From NCBI GenBank assembly GCA_965240325.2, contig OZ251239.1, positions 1,602,845-1,666,844 on the forward strand: a DNA stretch of 64,000 nucleotides. The letters run 5' to 3'. Of the stretch, positions 1 through 10,829 are shown in pieces. This DNA comes from Rebecca billardiae RCC1528. Its lineage: Eukaryota > Haptophyta. The translations under genes and the position numbers were made by a program. The notes beneath the pieces are model-generated. The model saw nothing but the letters and a program-made list of their open reading frames with translations. It ran no database searches and was not told the origin of the DNA. Each line of letters starts with the position of its first letter. Positions within the stretch are counted from its first letter, which is position 1.

Positions 1-1274
1 CGCAGGCGACGAAGAGCGGGGCAATGCACTCATAGGACGCCGTACACGCGCCCAATGCGGCCGCCTATCACGCGCATGTGCGCTCACTGTCACGTATTCG
101 AGCTCATTTCTGCTTGTCGTGCATTCATCGATCAGCTTCCTTCAACAGCTTCACGGGATGGGACCGGGCCCATGCGCGGCGGCGCGAGGCAGCATGGCGC
201 GCGTCTATAGTATGCGAGCCTCGCCCGATGGCCCCGACCGACTCGCGCCGACCAGACCGCGCACCACACATGCGCGGGCGGCTGCCGATTGCCCGAGGCT
301 GGCTCTGGAGGCGGCGCACGCGTGCGCGCTGGCCTGAGGTGCGGCGAAAGCGGCGGCGAGCAAGGCGCGCGGCGTGGGAGGGCGACATACACTCCTTAGC
401 ACCTGCCCAGCCACGCGCGCCGCCTCCGCGCGCGCGTACACGGCCACAGGAGCTCGCGCCGTGCGCGCCCCACTCGCCCCCCAGGGCGGGCGCCCACGAG
501 AGTTAGTCGCTGGAGCGAGGCCGCGCAGCGACGAAGCGGCGACCAACCTCTGCCACCGCCGCCACTGGGAGTTGACAGCCCTTACCGCCCTTGGTGCTTG
601 GAACCTCTACGCCGATTGCCGTCATCAAATTGCAGAAATTGATGAAATCATCCAATCATCTGTCAGTGATGACGTGTCGTGAAGATCGACGAACGACGTC
701 CGCCCTATCTACTTGATCGACCGCAGCGGCACGCAATACCCGCATGAGAGTAGGCGCGTTTACTAGCCGTAGTATTGATACGTAGATAGGTCTAATTCAC
801 CGACTGTTTTCCGTCACGCGCGCCCCGACGCGACGGTCAGCTGAGCACAGCGACACTGAGCGGCGGCGGCTCACGGCGCGCACCGGGACGCGTCTGCAGC
901 CCAGCGCGGCCCGGGCCGGCGCCGGCGGCGCGAGTAGCGGCGCGCGCCACGGCTGACCGCCGGGACTTGTACTCCGCCCGTCTCACGGCCGCCTGCACTC
1001 GGAATCGGCGAGTCCGGCGGCAGCGCACGGCGGCGGTCGGGCCGCGGGCGGAGAGCACCCGTGGCGCAGCATGCGGCGGGCTCAGAGAGGAGCGGGCCCG
1101 CAGAAGGCACGATGCACATGCGGACAGGAAGAACTAGCCGCGCGCAGATCGAGGGCGTGCGGCGGGCGGTACGCCGAGGCGGCACTCGCCCGCCGCCCGG
1201 CCGGAGCAGCGTGGGCGCGCTGCCGGCGGGGGCGGTACGGGCCAGCCCCAGCGGGCGGGCGGGCGGGTAGCGGC
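1..1274. other. No gene recognised
   Basis: GC-rich sequence with overlapping open frames on both strands that have no recognisable protein content. About 600-800 is less GC-rich. I see no RNA gene or repeat here. Confidence 0.5.
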
Positions 1275-2132
1275 TCACGTCGAGCCGAACGGCCGCGGCA
1301 TCCCCCCGTGCGGGTTCGGCGCGTTGCTCGCCTGCCCCTTGTCCGGCCTCGAGCCGATGATCTTCTCCGTCGCCGTCATCGTCTGCGCCACCATCATGTA
1401 GGGCACGATGTCGGCGGCGTCGCCCTCGGCGTTCGCGTTGTGCGCGTCGCGCATGTGCGCCATGTCGGCCTCGAACTGGCGCTTGTACGCGTCCACCTCC
1501 GCCTGCCTGCGCGCCAGCTCGCCCGGGTCCGTCACGTTCGCCATCGCCGACTCGAGCAGCGTGAGCGAGGCCACAAACTGCTCGTGCTTCTCGTCGACCT
1601 CGGTCTGCAGGCACTCGAGGCAGACCTTCTTGAGCTCGCGCTGGCACTCCTCCGCGGTGGGGCTCGCGGTGGAGCGGTTTTCGCGCTTGCTCCGCACGAT
1701 GTTGCTCAGGAACATGCACGACTGCGCGCACGCGCGCGCGGCGCCGCGCGCGTGCGCGAGCGGCGCGCCTCAGCGGCGGCGCGCGGCGGCGCGCGGGGGC
1801 GCGCGGAGCGCGCGCGCCGCGCGCGGCGCGCACGCGGGCGCACCTTGGCGAGCTTGGACCAGAGGGTGGACACCTCGTTCTGCAGCCGGTCCCGGTCGGC
1901 CTTCACCGTATCCACCTCCTGCTGCAGCTGGCGCACCTGGTCGACCAGCCGCAGCATGTCGTCCTCGCGTGGCCGGTGCTGGAGGCTGCACCGGCCCCGG
2001 TGGCCGTTCTCCTTGACGCACTTCTCGTCGCGGGCGCAGCGGACGCGGACCTCCGGGAGCGGCGGCGGCCGGCGCAGCACCACGTACTGGTCGCTGAGCA
2101 CGGGGTGCGCTGGGTTGCGCATCGCGCCGGGC

Positions 2133-2165
<33 letters not shown>

Positions 2166-2317
2166 ATCGGCTGCTGCATCGGCTGCATCTGCTGGTAGCC
2201 CTGCTGCTGCATGGGCTGCATGGGCATCTGCTGCATGGGCATCTGCTGCATCCCCTGCTGCTGGTCATACCCCGGGTGGTAGATGAAGCCCGGGGGCGGC
2301 CCGTACGACGGCTGCAT
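1275..2317 (-). CDS. Gln-rich coiled-coil protein, unknown function (306 aa, 2 exons)
   Basis: Predicted exons are 2317-1844 and 1721-1275. The 122-bp intron starts GTGCGC, ends GCGCAG and is phase 0. Residues 1-65 are rich in Gln, Met and Pro, with a CAG/CTG run encoding about ten glutamines. A compact Cys/His stretch follows (C-x4-C, then GHRGRC) that may bind a metal. A heptad-like coiled coil (LVDQVRQLQQEVDTVKADR) runs into exon 2, which is helical and charged and contains two further cysteines. The chosen start is the ATG before QPSYGPPPG. An in-frame ATG 93 bases upstream is less likely because the extension looks like translated leader. The Q-rich-plus-coiled-coil layout suggests a scaffold or transcriptional cofactor, but I do not recognise the family. 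Confidence 0.65.
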
Positions 2318-5269
2318 GGCGGCGTGTGCTGGGCTCGGAGCCGAGCGCGGGGGGCCTCTTTCGCTCTTGCACGCAGATAAAGCGTGCAACCTGTTCAATA
2401 TTGCGGTCATCGGGGGAGGGCTTCATCCGAGCGCCGAGGACCCCTCTTCTTTCGATCCAACTTGAAGACTGGATCGTGTGGGTAAGAAGCGCGCCGGGCA
2501 CTCGCGAGAAATCGCGGCAGCCCACACATAAGCGGCCGAGAAATCGCTGCGGCCGACCGGCGTGTTCTGGCCTTGCACCTCCCCGTTGCTGCGCGGGCGA
2601 CGATGCCGCGATGCCGCCGCCGCCCGCCCGCTCCGGCCGGCGACTCTGGCATCGTGGCCGGAGTGACGGCTAGAGCAGAGCGCCGCGCGGCAGAGCGCTG
2701 CGCAATCCGCTTGCTGGCCTCGGGCCCCATCGCCGCTGCGCCCGTCGCCGTGGCCAGCGTCGCGCGCCGTGCACTCACGCACGAGCCCGGCCCTGCCGGC
2801 GCGGCGGACGGAACTGCTGCCGGCCGCCCGGGTCACCGCGGGAGCGAGCGGCGAGCAACGACGGAGAGCTGCACCGCAACGCGCGTGTTCCGGGTTGACG
2901 CATCGCCCCCATGCTCTGCGCTGTTGCGCCCAACCCCACGCGCATCGTCCTGGCGCGCTGCAGGTGTGTCTCGTCACCCAGCACGCGGGGTAGTGTCGCG
3001 CGCGAGGACTGCGCGCGTGCACATCGAGGGCTGGCGGGCCCGACGGATGGGGCCCGAACGAAGGGTGCGACGCGGCGATCTGCCCGAGGTCCAGTCCGAA
3101 GCTCACCGCCCGTGCGCGCGCGCTGCCGGTGCGCACAACCGCCCCCGCGAAGGCGCGGCGCCCGACGCCATGCGAGGGTGCCGCCGAGAGATGGCTGCGT
3201 GCGCCCTGCGCGTGGCCGCCGCGCTCCAATGCGGTTTGTCGCGAAGACGCCTTGGCTCTGGGTCCAGCTCCGAGAGTGGAGAGATTTTACCGGCGAATGC
3301 GGGTCGGCCGCTCACTAGCTGCGCGTTCATCTCCCAGCGGTGGTAGAATTACAGAATGAGATCGTCAGTTGGAAGCATGCACGGATGGCGCGAGCCGATT
3401 GGCTGGGAAGGACGTCGCGACAGCCAGTTTCAATTTTCGCGGGCACAGATAGGAAAGAGAAGCGTGGGCATCGCGCCGAGGACGCAATCCGAAGATTTTA
3501 ATCACGTTCGGAAAAGGCGCTCCGCGGCCAATCGCAGCGGGCGCAATCGCGTTGGTCGTGTGGCTGAAGCGGTAAATTGCTCGCAGTTTTGGTGATCCAT
3601 TCAAGATACCTTTATCGGGCCTGAAGAATCCAGCCGGCGAGCAAGTGACGAGTCGCACGCACTCAAGATACCCTTGCGAAACCATTTCCGGAAAAGTCGT
3701 CCGTTATTTGCCGGATTGTGCGGTCCGTGCCAAAAATAGACGCGCATTGACGATGCATGCCGCCGGGCGTTGAGCGACTGGCGAGGTCGCCGAATCGCGT
3801 GGCGTGGTCCCAGAGAAGGCTGCTGCCAGCCCTGACCAGCTCGCTAGCCATGTCGGTCGATGATCGCCCTGCCGTTGACAGGCGCGCACACGCCACGCGT
3901 ACTGCTTAATGCGCGGGCCGGCAGCCGTGTCGGACACGGGCCGGTCGCACCGGCCACGACTTCCGCGCAGCCAACATTCAGATCGTCAGACTCACGGCAT
4001 GTGAGGGCAGACGGAACATTGGTAGGTCTGCGCCCTCGCATGGCATGTCCCAGGTGTCAGCACGGCCTCCAGAAGGGTGATATTCGCCCACCACTTACCC
4101 ATCCTTCCCATTGGCACAGCCTCAGCCCTCACGTAAGTCCGACGGCGGCGGCGGCGTAATGCCGGGTCGCGCGAGGGCGTGGACGTGGACACGAGAGTGG
4201 TCGAAAAGTCGGAAGGGAAGCTGTCACTCACGCACACGCGCTCGTATGACCTCACCAACCTGCCTGCACCACACACACCCGGTGACCCGGCCGTGGCGCT
4301 GGGGCCTTGTCTGGGACGGCGCGACACTCTCCGCGAGCTCGGCGCCCGCCCGCCCAGCCCAGACGGCGGGTACTAGATAACTAGCCGTACTGAGACTACT
4401 GTGAGGGGCCCCCAGCCGCAGGGCCAAGGCCAGTATGAGTAGTACAGTAGCCCCGAGTAGGCGCGTGCGGCCGTGCGGCGAGTGGGTCAGTGATGCGCCC
4501 TGAGACCGCGCGCGCGGCGCCCACGAGCCCACGGGCACGGTCGAAGATGCGGGCAGCCGAACCGCTCACTTAGAGCTAGTTAGATCACATATACATATAC
4601 ATATATATGTATATATATATACTATACATACTATATATAGTATATATAATAATCCCGATTACTGCCGAGTATTGCATGCGCATATCATCATCATATACGG
4701 GCCTCTGGGCCGCCACTATCCGAGGAGGGACACGGCGACACGGTTCTGTCGCGGTTACGCGGGTTACGGGTTACAGCAGCCCGCCGGCGGGCCGGGCTGC
4801 GGCATCGACTACAAACTCATCTGCTTCATCGCCCAGAGCGCGCTAGGCGGCGCGCTCACTCTCCAAGCCCCTCTTCTGCAGCTGCGCGCCGCTTGGCCGG
4901 CGCGCGGCGACGCGTACTACGACCTCACTTCCTCATCCAGGCGCCCACGCGGGCGCACGGGGGCGACAGCCGCGGCTGCCGCTTGCCGGAGCTACTCGCC
5001 GCTAGGTCGGCGGGCGGCGACATCGACTACGACCTCACCCTCATCCAAGTGCTCCGGAATAAGGCGCTCGGCCGCGGCGGCATCTGTCGTCGCCGCCGCG
5101 TGCCCCAGGCCGAGGCGGTGCTCCACCCCCGCGGTCCCCGTCCCCGCTCCCGTATGGGGGCAGGGCTGCGGGTGGCGCACTGTCTGACCTGGACGGAAGG
5201 CGCGGATACGCATTCTATGTGTCTGCTGCACTCTGAGCCTGACGCTTGTTCGTTGCTGCCGCCACGTCG

Positions 5270-5363
<94 letters not shown>

Positions 5364-5431
5364 TATTGAGCAGTGACGGGCCGCCGCGGAATCGGATCAG
5401 ATTCGTGCCACTCAGCCTGCGACGCCGCCGC
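2318..5431. other. Gene-poor region
   Basis: No convincing gene. GC content drops in 3,300-4,000. The stretch 4588-4652 is AT-rich with alternating TATA and imperfect palindromes. Around 4,800-5,050 a short phrase reading like GDIDYDLT recurs in degraded form in more than one frame, possibly a remnant of an old repeat-coding gene. An (AT)n tract closes the region. Confidence 0.45.
5273..5359. repeat. (AT)n microsatellite
   Basis: About 43 uninterrupted AT dinucleotides, 73 bp beyond the stop codon of the EsV-1-7 repeat gene. An uninterrupted tract in this GC-rich setting is likely to vary in length and can extrude as a cruciform. Confidence 0.97.
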
Positions 5432-6856
5432 TCAGAAGTCATAGGGCGGCTCGTCATGCCAGCGGCCTGCGGCGGGATCGGCGCCGCGCTGCAGATGCTG
5501 CTGCGGCTGCTGGCTGGCCCGCGCCTCGAGCTCGCGCAGGTACTGCAGCGTGGCCTGGTGCTCAGCCTCATCTCGTGTCGCGGGGCCGCAGCGTGTGCCG
5601 CCGCCCGGTGGTGCACCAGTGGTCTCGGCCTCGCCCTCCATGACCAAGCGCAGCACGCGCAGGTGCGACGGGTCGGCCGCCTGCTCGGCGAGACGCAGCC
5701 GCATGCGCGCGCGCACGAGCTCGGCGCGCATGCGCTCGGTGGCGGCGCGCTCGGCGGCGAGCTCGGCGGCAGCGTCGGCGTGCCGCGTGTCCACGGCGGG
5801 CTCGACCAGCCGGCCGAGCAGCGGGGCAGCTGCGGCATGCTCCCCGCTGCCACTGCCGCCTGGACCGTCAGCAGGCGGGGCAGTGCGCAGGGCGGGCTGT
5901 GCGCGCGCTGCATGCGTCCTGCTCGGCCCCGCGCGCTTGCCCGGCCCATCGCCGCGGCTGTGCAGGCCAGTGCCGCCCCCGGCAGCAGGGCGACGCGGAG
6001 GGCGAGCCTCTGCGCGAGCCGTGGCCTTCGGTGGCTGTGGGTGCGGCTGCGCGCTGGCAGCAGCGGCAGCTGCTGCTGCCGTGCTGCCACCGTCCCGCTG
6101 CAGGCGCCTTCGCTTTACGCTGCCGCCCTGCTGAGGCTCAGGGGCTGCAGCACGCTTGCGCTCGCGCATGGCGCGATCGCTGATCATGCCGGCCAGCTTG
6201 TGTTTGGCGCAGCGACTGAGACGTCTGTCACCCGGCATGCCAAAGGACGGCACCTTGTCACAGCCGGCATGCTCGCACATGCGGTGCTTCACGTCGACCA
6301 TGCCGGCCAGCTTGTGCGTGGCGCAGCGGCTGGCACGTGTGTCACCCGGCATGCTGAAGGACGGCACCTTGTCACAGCCGGCATGCTCGCACCTGCGGTT
6401 GTGCACGTTCACCATGCCGGCCAGCTTGTGCGTGGCGCAGCGGCTGGCACGTGTGTCGCCCGGCATGCCGAAGTGCGGCCGCTTGTCACAGCCGGCATGC
6501 TCGCACCTGCGGTTGACCACGTCGACCATGCCGGCCAGCTTGTGCGTGACGCAGCGGCTGGCGCGTTTGCCGCCCGGCATGCCAAAGGACGGCACCTTGT
6601 CACAGCCGGCATGCTCGCACCTGCGGCTCCTCACGTCGACCATGCCGGCCAGCTTGTGCGTCGCGCAGCGGCTGGCGCGTGTGGCGCCCGGCATGCCGAA
6701 GTGCGGATGCTTGTCGCAGCCGGCATGCTCGCACCTGCGGCTGACCACGTCGACCATGCCGACCAGCTTGTGCGTGGCGCAGCGGCTGGCACGTGTACCC
6801 GGCTTGCCAAACGAAGCATACTTGTCACAACCAGCTCGGCCGCACGTGCTGGGCAT
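5432..6856 (-). CDS. EsV-1-7 repeat protein (474 aa, six repeats)
   Basis: Residues 5-231 hold six tandem units with a 38-residue period. Units 2-6 fit C-x4-C-x16-C-x2-H-x12 exactly; unit 1 has 15 residues in the long spacer. A typical core is CEHAGCDK...CATHKLAGMVDV. This is the EsV-1-7 motif, named from a gene of the brown-algal phaeovirus EsV-1 and found in the Ectocarpus developmental regulator IMMEDIATE UPRIGHT. The spaced Cys and His residues probably bind zinc. After the repeats come two basic clusters (RERKR and KRRRLQR, likely nuclear localisation signals), a low-complexity Ala/Pro/Gly linker and a C-terminal coiled coil (about 350-450). Single exon. A regulatory or nucleic-acid-binding role is inferred only. 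The repeats are nearly identical at DNA level, so copy number may differ between alleles or assemblies. Confidence 0.9.
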   Translation of the reverse strand: MPSTCGRAGCDKYASFGKPGTRASRCATHKLVGMVDVVSRRCEHAGCDKHPHFGMPGATRASRCATHKLAGMVDVRSRRCEHAGCDKVPSFGMPGGKRASRCVTHKLAGMVDVVNRRCEHAGCDKRPHFGMPGDTRASRCATHKLAGMVNVHNRRCEHAGCDKVPSFSMPGDTRASRCATHKLAGMVDVKHRMCEHAGCDKVPSFGMPGDRRLSRCAKHKLAGMISDRAMRERKRAAAPEPQQGGSVKRRRLQRDGGSTAAAAAAAASAQPHPQPPKATARAEARPPRRPAAGGGTGLHSRGDGPGKRAGPSRTHAARAQPALRTAPPADGPGGSGSGEHAAAAPLLGRLVEPAVDTRHADAAAELAAERAATERMRAELVRARMRLRLAEQAADPSHLRVLRLVMEGEAETTGAPPGGGTRCGPATRDEAEHQATLQYLRELEARASQQPQQHLQRGADPAAGRWHDEPPYDF

Positions 6857-7417
6857 CCTCGCGCGCGTCAGCCACGCCGTAGCGTATGCGCCGTGCTACT
6901 CGAAGGGAAGCGAAGATCAAGGATAGATCTAAGATCTTGCTGGAGGCTGCCGAGGCGAGGCCGCCATCGTGCGCCTGGCTTTTGCCTTTCGTTTTTCGAA
7001 TTTCGCTGGCGGTGAGTGGCGGGCCCTGGCCAGCCTGGCGCAACCTGATTGGCTCTTCACTCTTCCCTCAGACCCTCTCCCCAAGTCCCCAACCGCAGTA
7101 CTGTCACCCCGGCCGCCAAGGCTGCGGACACCGCGTCAATAAAGGCGGTAGTGCCTGCAGTGCTTCGCGAGCAGCTGCAGGCCCAGCGCGCGATTGAGTC
7201 GGGACACTTATGTCTACAATGATCCGCGGACCGCCGGCGGCGGCGCCAAGCTGCGTTGACGCCCGTGTTGGTTACACTGCCGTGTTGACCGCCGACTCAG
7301 AGTCTCAGTACACGGCCGGCACTCGGCTTGAGCAGACAGTCATTGGAGGCTCTGGACGTGCCGCGAGCACCGGCCCGACAGGCGGGGTCGCGCCGCCTGG
7401 CGCGCACGCGCGCGCGC
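6857..7417. other. Intergenic, no gene recognised
   Basis: This lies between the start of the EsV-1-7 gene and the 3' end of RPLP0, so it should hold the EsV-1-7 promoter and the RPLP0 3' UTR. No conserved element can be named. Confidence 0.5.
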
Positions 7418-7493
7418 CTAGTCGAACAGACCGAAGCCCGTGTCCTCCTCCTCCTCCGACTCCGGCTCGGGCTCGGCCGCCTTGGCCGCGGCC

Positions 7494-7535
<42 letters not shown>

Positions 7536-8549
7536 ACCGGCGCCGCGGCCGCCGCGGCCGCGACGAAGGCCTCCGGGTTGTCGATGATCTCCTTGACCTT
7601 CTCGATCTGCTCGAAGATGTAGTCCGCCGCGAGGCCGACCGCCGCCAGCTCCTTGAAGCCGTTGAGCACCGAGTAGGGCAGCGACGCCTCGGTCGGGTAG
7701 CCGGTGACGAGCGAGACGGCCGCCACGTTGCCGCAGCCCTGCATGAAGTAGCCGAGAAGGTCCGCCTCGGAGATGTCGAGGACGGACGGGTCGAAGACGG
7801 AGCCGCTCTCGTACACGTGCTTGATCACCAGGCCGTAGTTGAACGGCTTCTTGCCCAGCTTGTTCAGCAGCGCCGCCTCGGACTGGCCGACCTGCGCAGC
7901 GGCGGCAGCACGGCGGCGCACGGGCGGCGGCGGCAGGCGGCAGGCGGGGCGGTGAGGCGCGCGGCCGCGCCCGCAGAGCGCGTGCCCCCAGGCGGCCCGG
8001 CCCGAGCAGCGCCCGCCCGCCCCGCGCGCTGCGCCCGCTGCGCCTTTTGTGCGCACGCACCCGCGTGTCCTTCTTGACGACCTGCACGTCCTGGATGATC
8101 TCAATGGCGCCCTTGTTGATCTTGGTCGGGATGTTGAGCGCCTGGAAGAAGGAGGTCTGCGCCGGGTCGAGGCCCGTGGGGCCGGACGGGATGAAGACGT
8201 CGACGGGCGCCATCGCCCCCGCGCGCGCCGCGGCGGGCACTTGGTTCTCGTCGATCACCTTGCGCACGTCGCCGAGGTCGCCGTTGGTCATCACGAACGC
8301 GAGGTTGGTCTTCATGATCTTCACGATCGGCGTGAGGTCGGGGCGCTCGTCGAGCATGTTGCTCAGCGCGCGGCGGATCTGGGTGTTCTTACCGTTGAGC
8401 ACCTCCGCCTTCCCGCGCAGCGTGATCTTGATGTCCTGCATCTGCTTCGAGCCGACGTTGTCAACGCCGACGATGAACATGCGCTCATACGTGCCGAACA
8501 GCTTCTCGAGCTTGGCGAAGTACTTCTCCTTGCGCGCGCGCGACGGCAT
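7418..8549 (-). CDS. 60S acidic ribosomal protein P0 (320 aa, 2 exons)
   Basis: Base of the ribosomal P-stalk, which binds 28S rRNA and the P1/P2 dimers and recruits translation GTPases. Predicted exons are 8549-8061 and 7891-7418, with a 169-bp phase-0 intron (GTGCGT...GCGCAG). The L10-like N-terminal domain begins PSRARKEKYFAKLEKLF and includes the conserved GKNTQIRRAL. The join restores the family sequence KDTR-VGQSEAALLNKLGKKPFNYGL. The C-terminal hinge is Ala/Gly-rich and the protein ends in the diagnostic P-stalk tail EEEEDTGFGLFD. Length is normal for P0. The gene is head-to-head with dyskerin. Confidence 0.97.
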
Positions 8550-8919
8550 GGCTGCGGGCTGTGCAGGCGGGTGTGCTGCTCGGGAGCTTCGGGGGCGGGC
8601 GTCGGCACGCGGTCCACGGGCGAGACAGGCGCTTGGCTCTCTGCCGCCGTGCGCGGGGCAGTATGCTCTGGCGCTGTGCCTTGCTCTTGCTGCGTGAGCG
8701 CGCGAGCACGTGGCTGCCACCCGCTTGCTGCTGAATCGCTGCCCACACTTGGGCGTCAGCATGGCGGCCGTCCGCCATGCTGGAAAAGGATGGGATCACG
8801 TGCTCTTGATTCGTCATCGCTTTTGCCTGCGCTCGCGGCCACAAGCCCGGGCTTGCGTGGAAGTCGGGGCCGACCGACGAGACTCGCGCGCTCGGGAGCG
8901 CGCGGCGCGGCGCAGGGCG
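8550..8919. promoter_or_regulatory. Shared intergenic region of RPLP0 and dyskerin
   Basis: These 370 bp separate the two start codons of divergently transcribed genes that both serve ribosome production. It is the only space available for both promoters. Co-regulation is inferred from layout; no named element was identified. Confidence 0.55.
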
Positions 8920-10443
8920 ATGGCGGAGAGCGCCGAGAAGAAGGGCAAGAAGAAGGCGCGCACCGACGCCGCCGACGCCGACGCCGCCGAGTTCACCATC
9001 AAGCCCGACGCCAACCCGCCGCCGATTGACTCGTCGAGCTGGCCGCTGCTGCTCAAGAACTACGCCAAGCTCAACGTGCGCACGGGGCACTACACGCCGA
9101 TCCCGTGCGGCCACTCGCCGCTGAAGCGGCCGCTGCGCGAGTACCTCAAGTACGGCATCATCAACCTCGACAAGCCCGCCAACCCCTCCTCGCACGAGGT
9201 CGTCGCGTGGCTGAAGCGCATCCTGCGCGTGGAGAAGACGGGCCACTCTGGCACGCTCGACCCCAAGGTGACGGGCTGCCTGATCGTGTGCATCGACCGC
9301 GCGACGCGGCTGGTGAAGTCGCAGCAGAACGCGGGGAAGGAGTACATCGCCGTCGTCCGGCTGCACGAGGCCATCTCCGGCGAGGCCGAGCTCGCCAAGG
9401 CGCTGACGACGCTGACGGGCGCGCTCTTCCAGCGGCCGCCGCTCATCTCCGCCGTCAAGCGCCAGCTGCGCGTGCGCACGATCTACGAGTCGAAGCTGCT
9501 CGAGTACGACCCGGAGCGCAAGCTCGGCGTGTTCTGGGTGTCGTGCGAGGCGGGCACGTACATCCGCACGCTCTGCGTCCACCTCGGCCTCGTGCTCGGC
9601 GTGGGCGGGCACATGCAGGAGCTGCGGCGCAACCGCTCGGGCACGCTGCACGAGGGCGCGCACATGGTCACGATGCACGACGTCCTCGACGCGCAGTGGC
9701 TGTACGACAACAAGAAGGACGAGGCGTACCTGCGCCACGCGATCAAGCCGCTCGAGCTGCTCCTCACCAACTTCAAGCGGCTCGTCGTCAAGGACTCCGC
9801 CGTCAACGCCATCTGCTACGGCGCGAAGCTGATGCTGCCCGGGCTGCTGCGCTTCGAGTCGGGCGTCGAGGTGGGCGAGGAGGTGGTGCTGATGACCACC
9901 AAGGGCGAGGCGGTGGCGGTGGGGATCGCGCAGATGACGACGGCGGACATGGCGCACTGCGACCACGGCGTGGTCGCCAAGATCAAGCGCGTGATCATGG
10001 ACCGCGACACGTACCCGCGCAAGTGGGGCCTCGGCCCCAAGGCGCAGGAGAAGAAGGCACTGATCGCCGCGGGCAAGCTCGACAAGTTTGGCCGGCCCAA
10101 CGAGAGCACGCCCGCCGGTTGGACGCAGGGCGGCGCCGCCAACGGCGCCGCGGCGCCGCCGACGCCGGCGGCCGGCGAGGGCGCCGCGCCGGCGCCCACG
10201 CCCGACGCCAAGAAGGAGAAGAAGGAGAAGAAGTCGGAGAAGAAGGAGAAGAAGGACCGGGAAAAGGTGCGCGCGGCGCGCGCGCGCGCCCGACCGCGCG
10301 CGCGCGCTGGCTGGCTGGCTGGTGCTCACCGCGGCGGCGCGGGCCCCGGCACGCGCGCGCTCGCGCCCACCTGCGCGCAGACGGACGCGGACGGTGGCAG
10401 CGCCGAGCCCGACAAGAAGAAGAAGAAGAAGGACAAGGGATGA
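8920..10443 (+). CDS. Dyskerin/Cbf5 rRNA pseudouridine synthase (469 aa, 2 exons)
   Basis: Catalytic subunit of H/ACA snoRNPs, which convert uridine to pseudouridine in rRNA; in animals it also belongs to telomerase RNP. Exons are 8920-10266 and 10381-10443. The 114-bp intron is a multiple of three without a stop, so retained transcripts would still be readable. The N-terminal dyskerin-like region (about 35-75) is followed by the TruB-type catalytic domain with GIINLDKP and the catalytic Asp in [11 protein letters not shown] (D114). A PUA domain follows (about 290-370, [21 protein letters not shown]). The tail is a Lys/Glu-rich nuclear and nucleolar localisation region ending in poly-Lys. The chosen ATG precedes [11 protein letters not shown]. 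Confidence 0.96.
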   Translation: MAESAEKKGKKKARTDAADADAAEFTIKPDANPPPIDSSSWPLLLKNYAKLNVRTGHYTPIPCGHSPLKRPLREYLKYGIINLDKPANPSSHEVVAWLKRILRVEKTGHSGTLDPKVTGCLIVCIDRATRLVKSQQNAGKEYIAVVRLHEAISGEAELAKALTTLTGALFQRPPLISAVKRQLRVRTIYESKLLEYDPERKLGVFWVSCEAGTYIRTLCVHLGLVLGVGGHMQELRRNRSGTLHEGAHMVTMHDVLDAQWLYDNKKDEAYLRHAIKPLELLLTNFKRLVVKDSAVNAICYGAKLMLPGLLRFESGVEVGEEVVLMTTKGEAVAVGIAQMTTADMAHCDHGVVAKIKRVIMDRDTYPRKWGLGPKAQEKKALIAAGKLDKFGRPNESTPAGWTQGGAANGAAAPPTPAAGEGAAPAPTPDAKKEKKEKKSEKKEKKDREKVRAARARARPRARAGWLAGAHRGGAGPGTRALAPTCAQTDADGGSAEPDKKKKKKDKG

Positions 10444-10829
10444 TGCCCGCGCCCGCGGCCCGGCCGGGGCCGTACGTCGCGGCGTGACGTAGTGGCTGAC
10501 GTGCGGCACTGGCGTGCGGTGTGCCACTGGGTGTGTGCGTACAGTCGTGTCATTCACTCCAGTGCTGAGCGACGCCAGCGCTGATGAGCGCATCAATCGT
10601 CTATGACGACTACGCGATTACTATATTTAAGTACGTACTCGCACTGCCGAATCTGCATGCCGATCTCACGCTGTGGCAGCTTGAGTCACTGGCGGGTCCA
10701 GCGGCCAGATTAATTTTCGAAAAATTACTATGCGCTGCGCGCGCGCCCCTAGGGGGCGGCGCGCGCGCGCGGCTGGTCCCCCCTGCATGCCCGCACCGTC
10801 AGCTGCCTGATTGCCGCTACCCAGCCCCG
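10444..10829. other. Intergenic, no gene recognised
   Basis: The 3' flank of dyskerin. A GC-palindromic stretch near 10,738-10,772 could fold into a hairpin. Nothing else is identifiable. Confidence 0.4.

Noticed and set aside
2393-2412. Second copy of the inverted-repeat element end (ATATTGCGGTCAT)
   Set aside because: Only about 12 of 13 bases match and the rest of the terminal repeat is absent, so chance similarity is likely.
3540-3600. Possible tRNA-like stretch (GTGGCTGAAGCGG)
   Set aside because: No cloverleaf pairing and no B-box; no tRNA or rRNA gene was found in the window.
4672-5187. Protein-coding gene with GDIDYDLT-like repeats
   Set aside because: The phrases occur in different frames, with no continuous frame or splice signals to join them.
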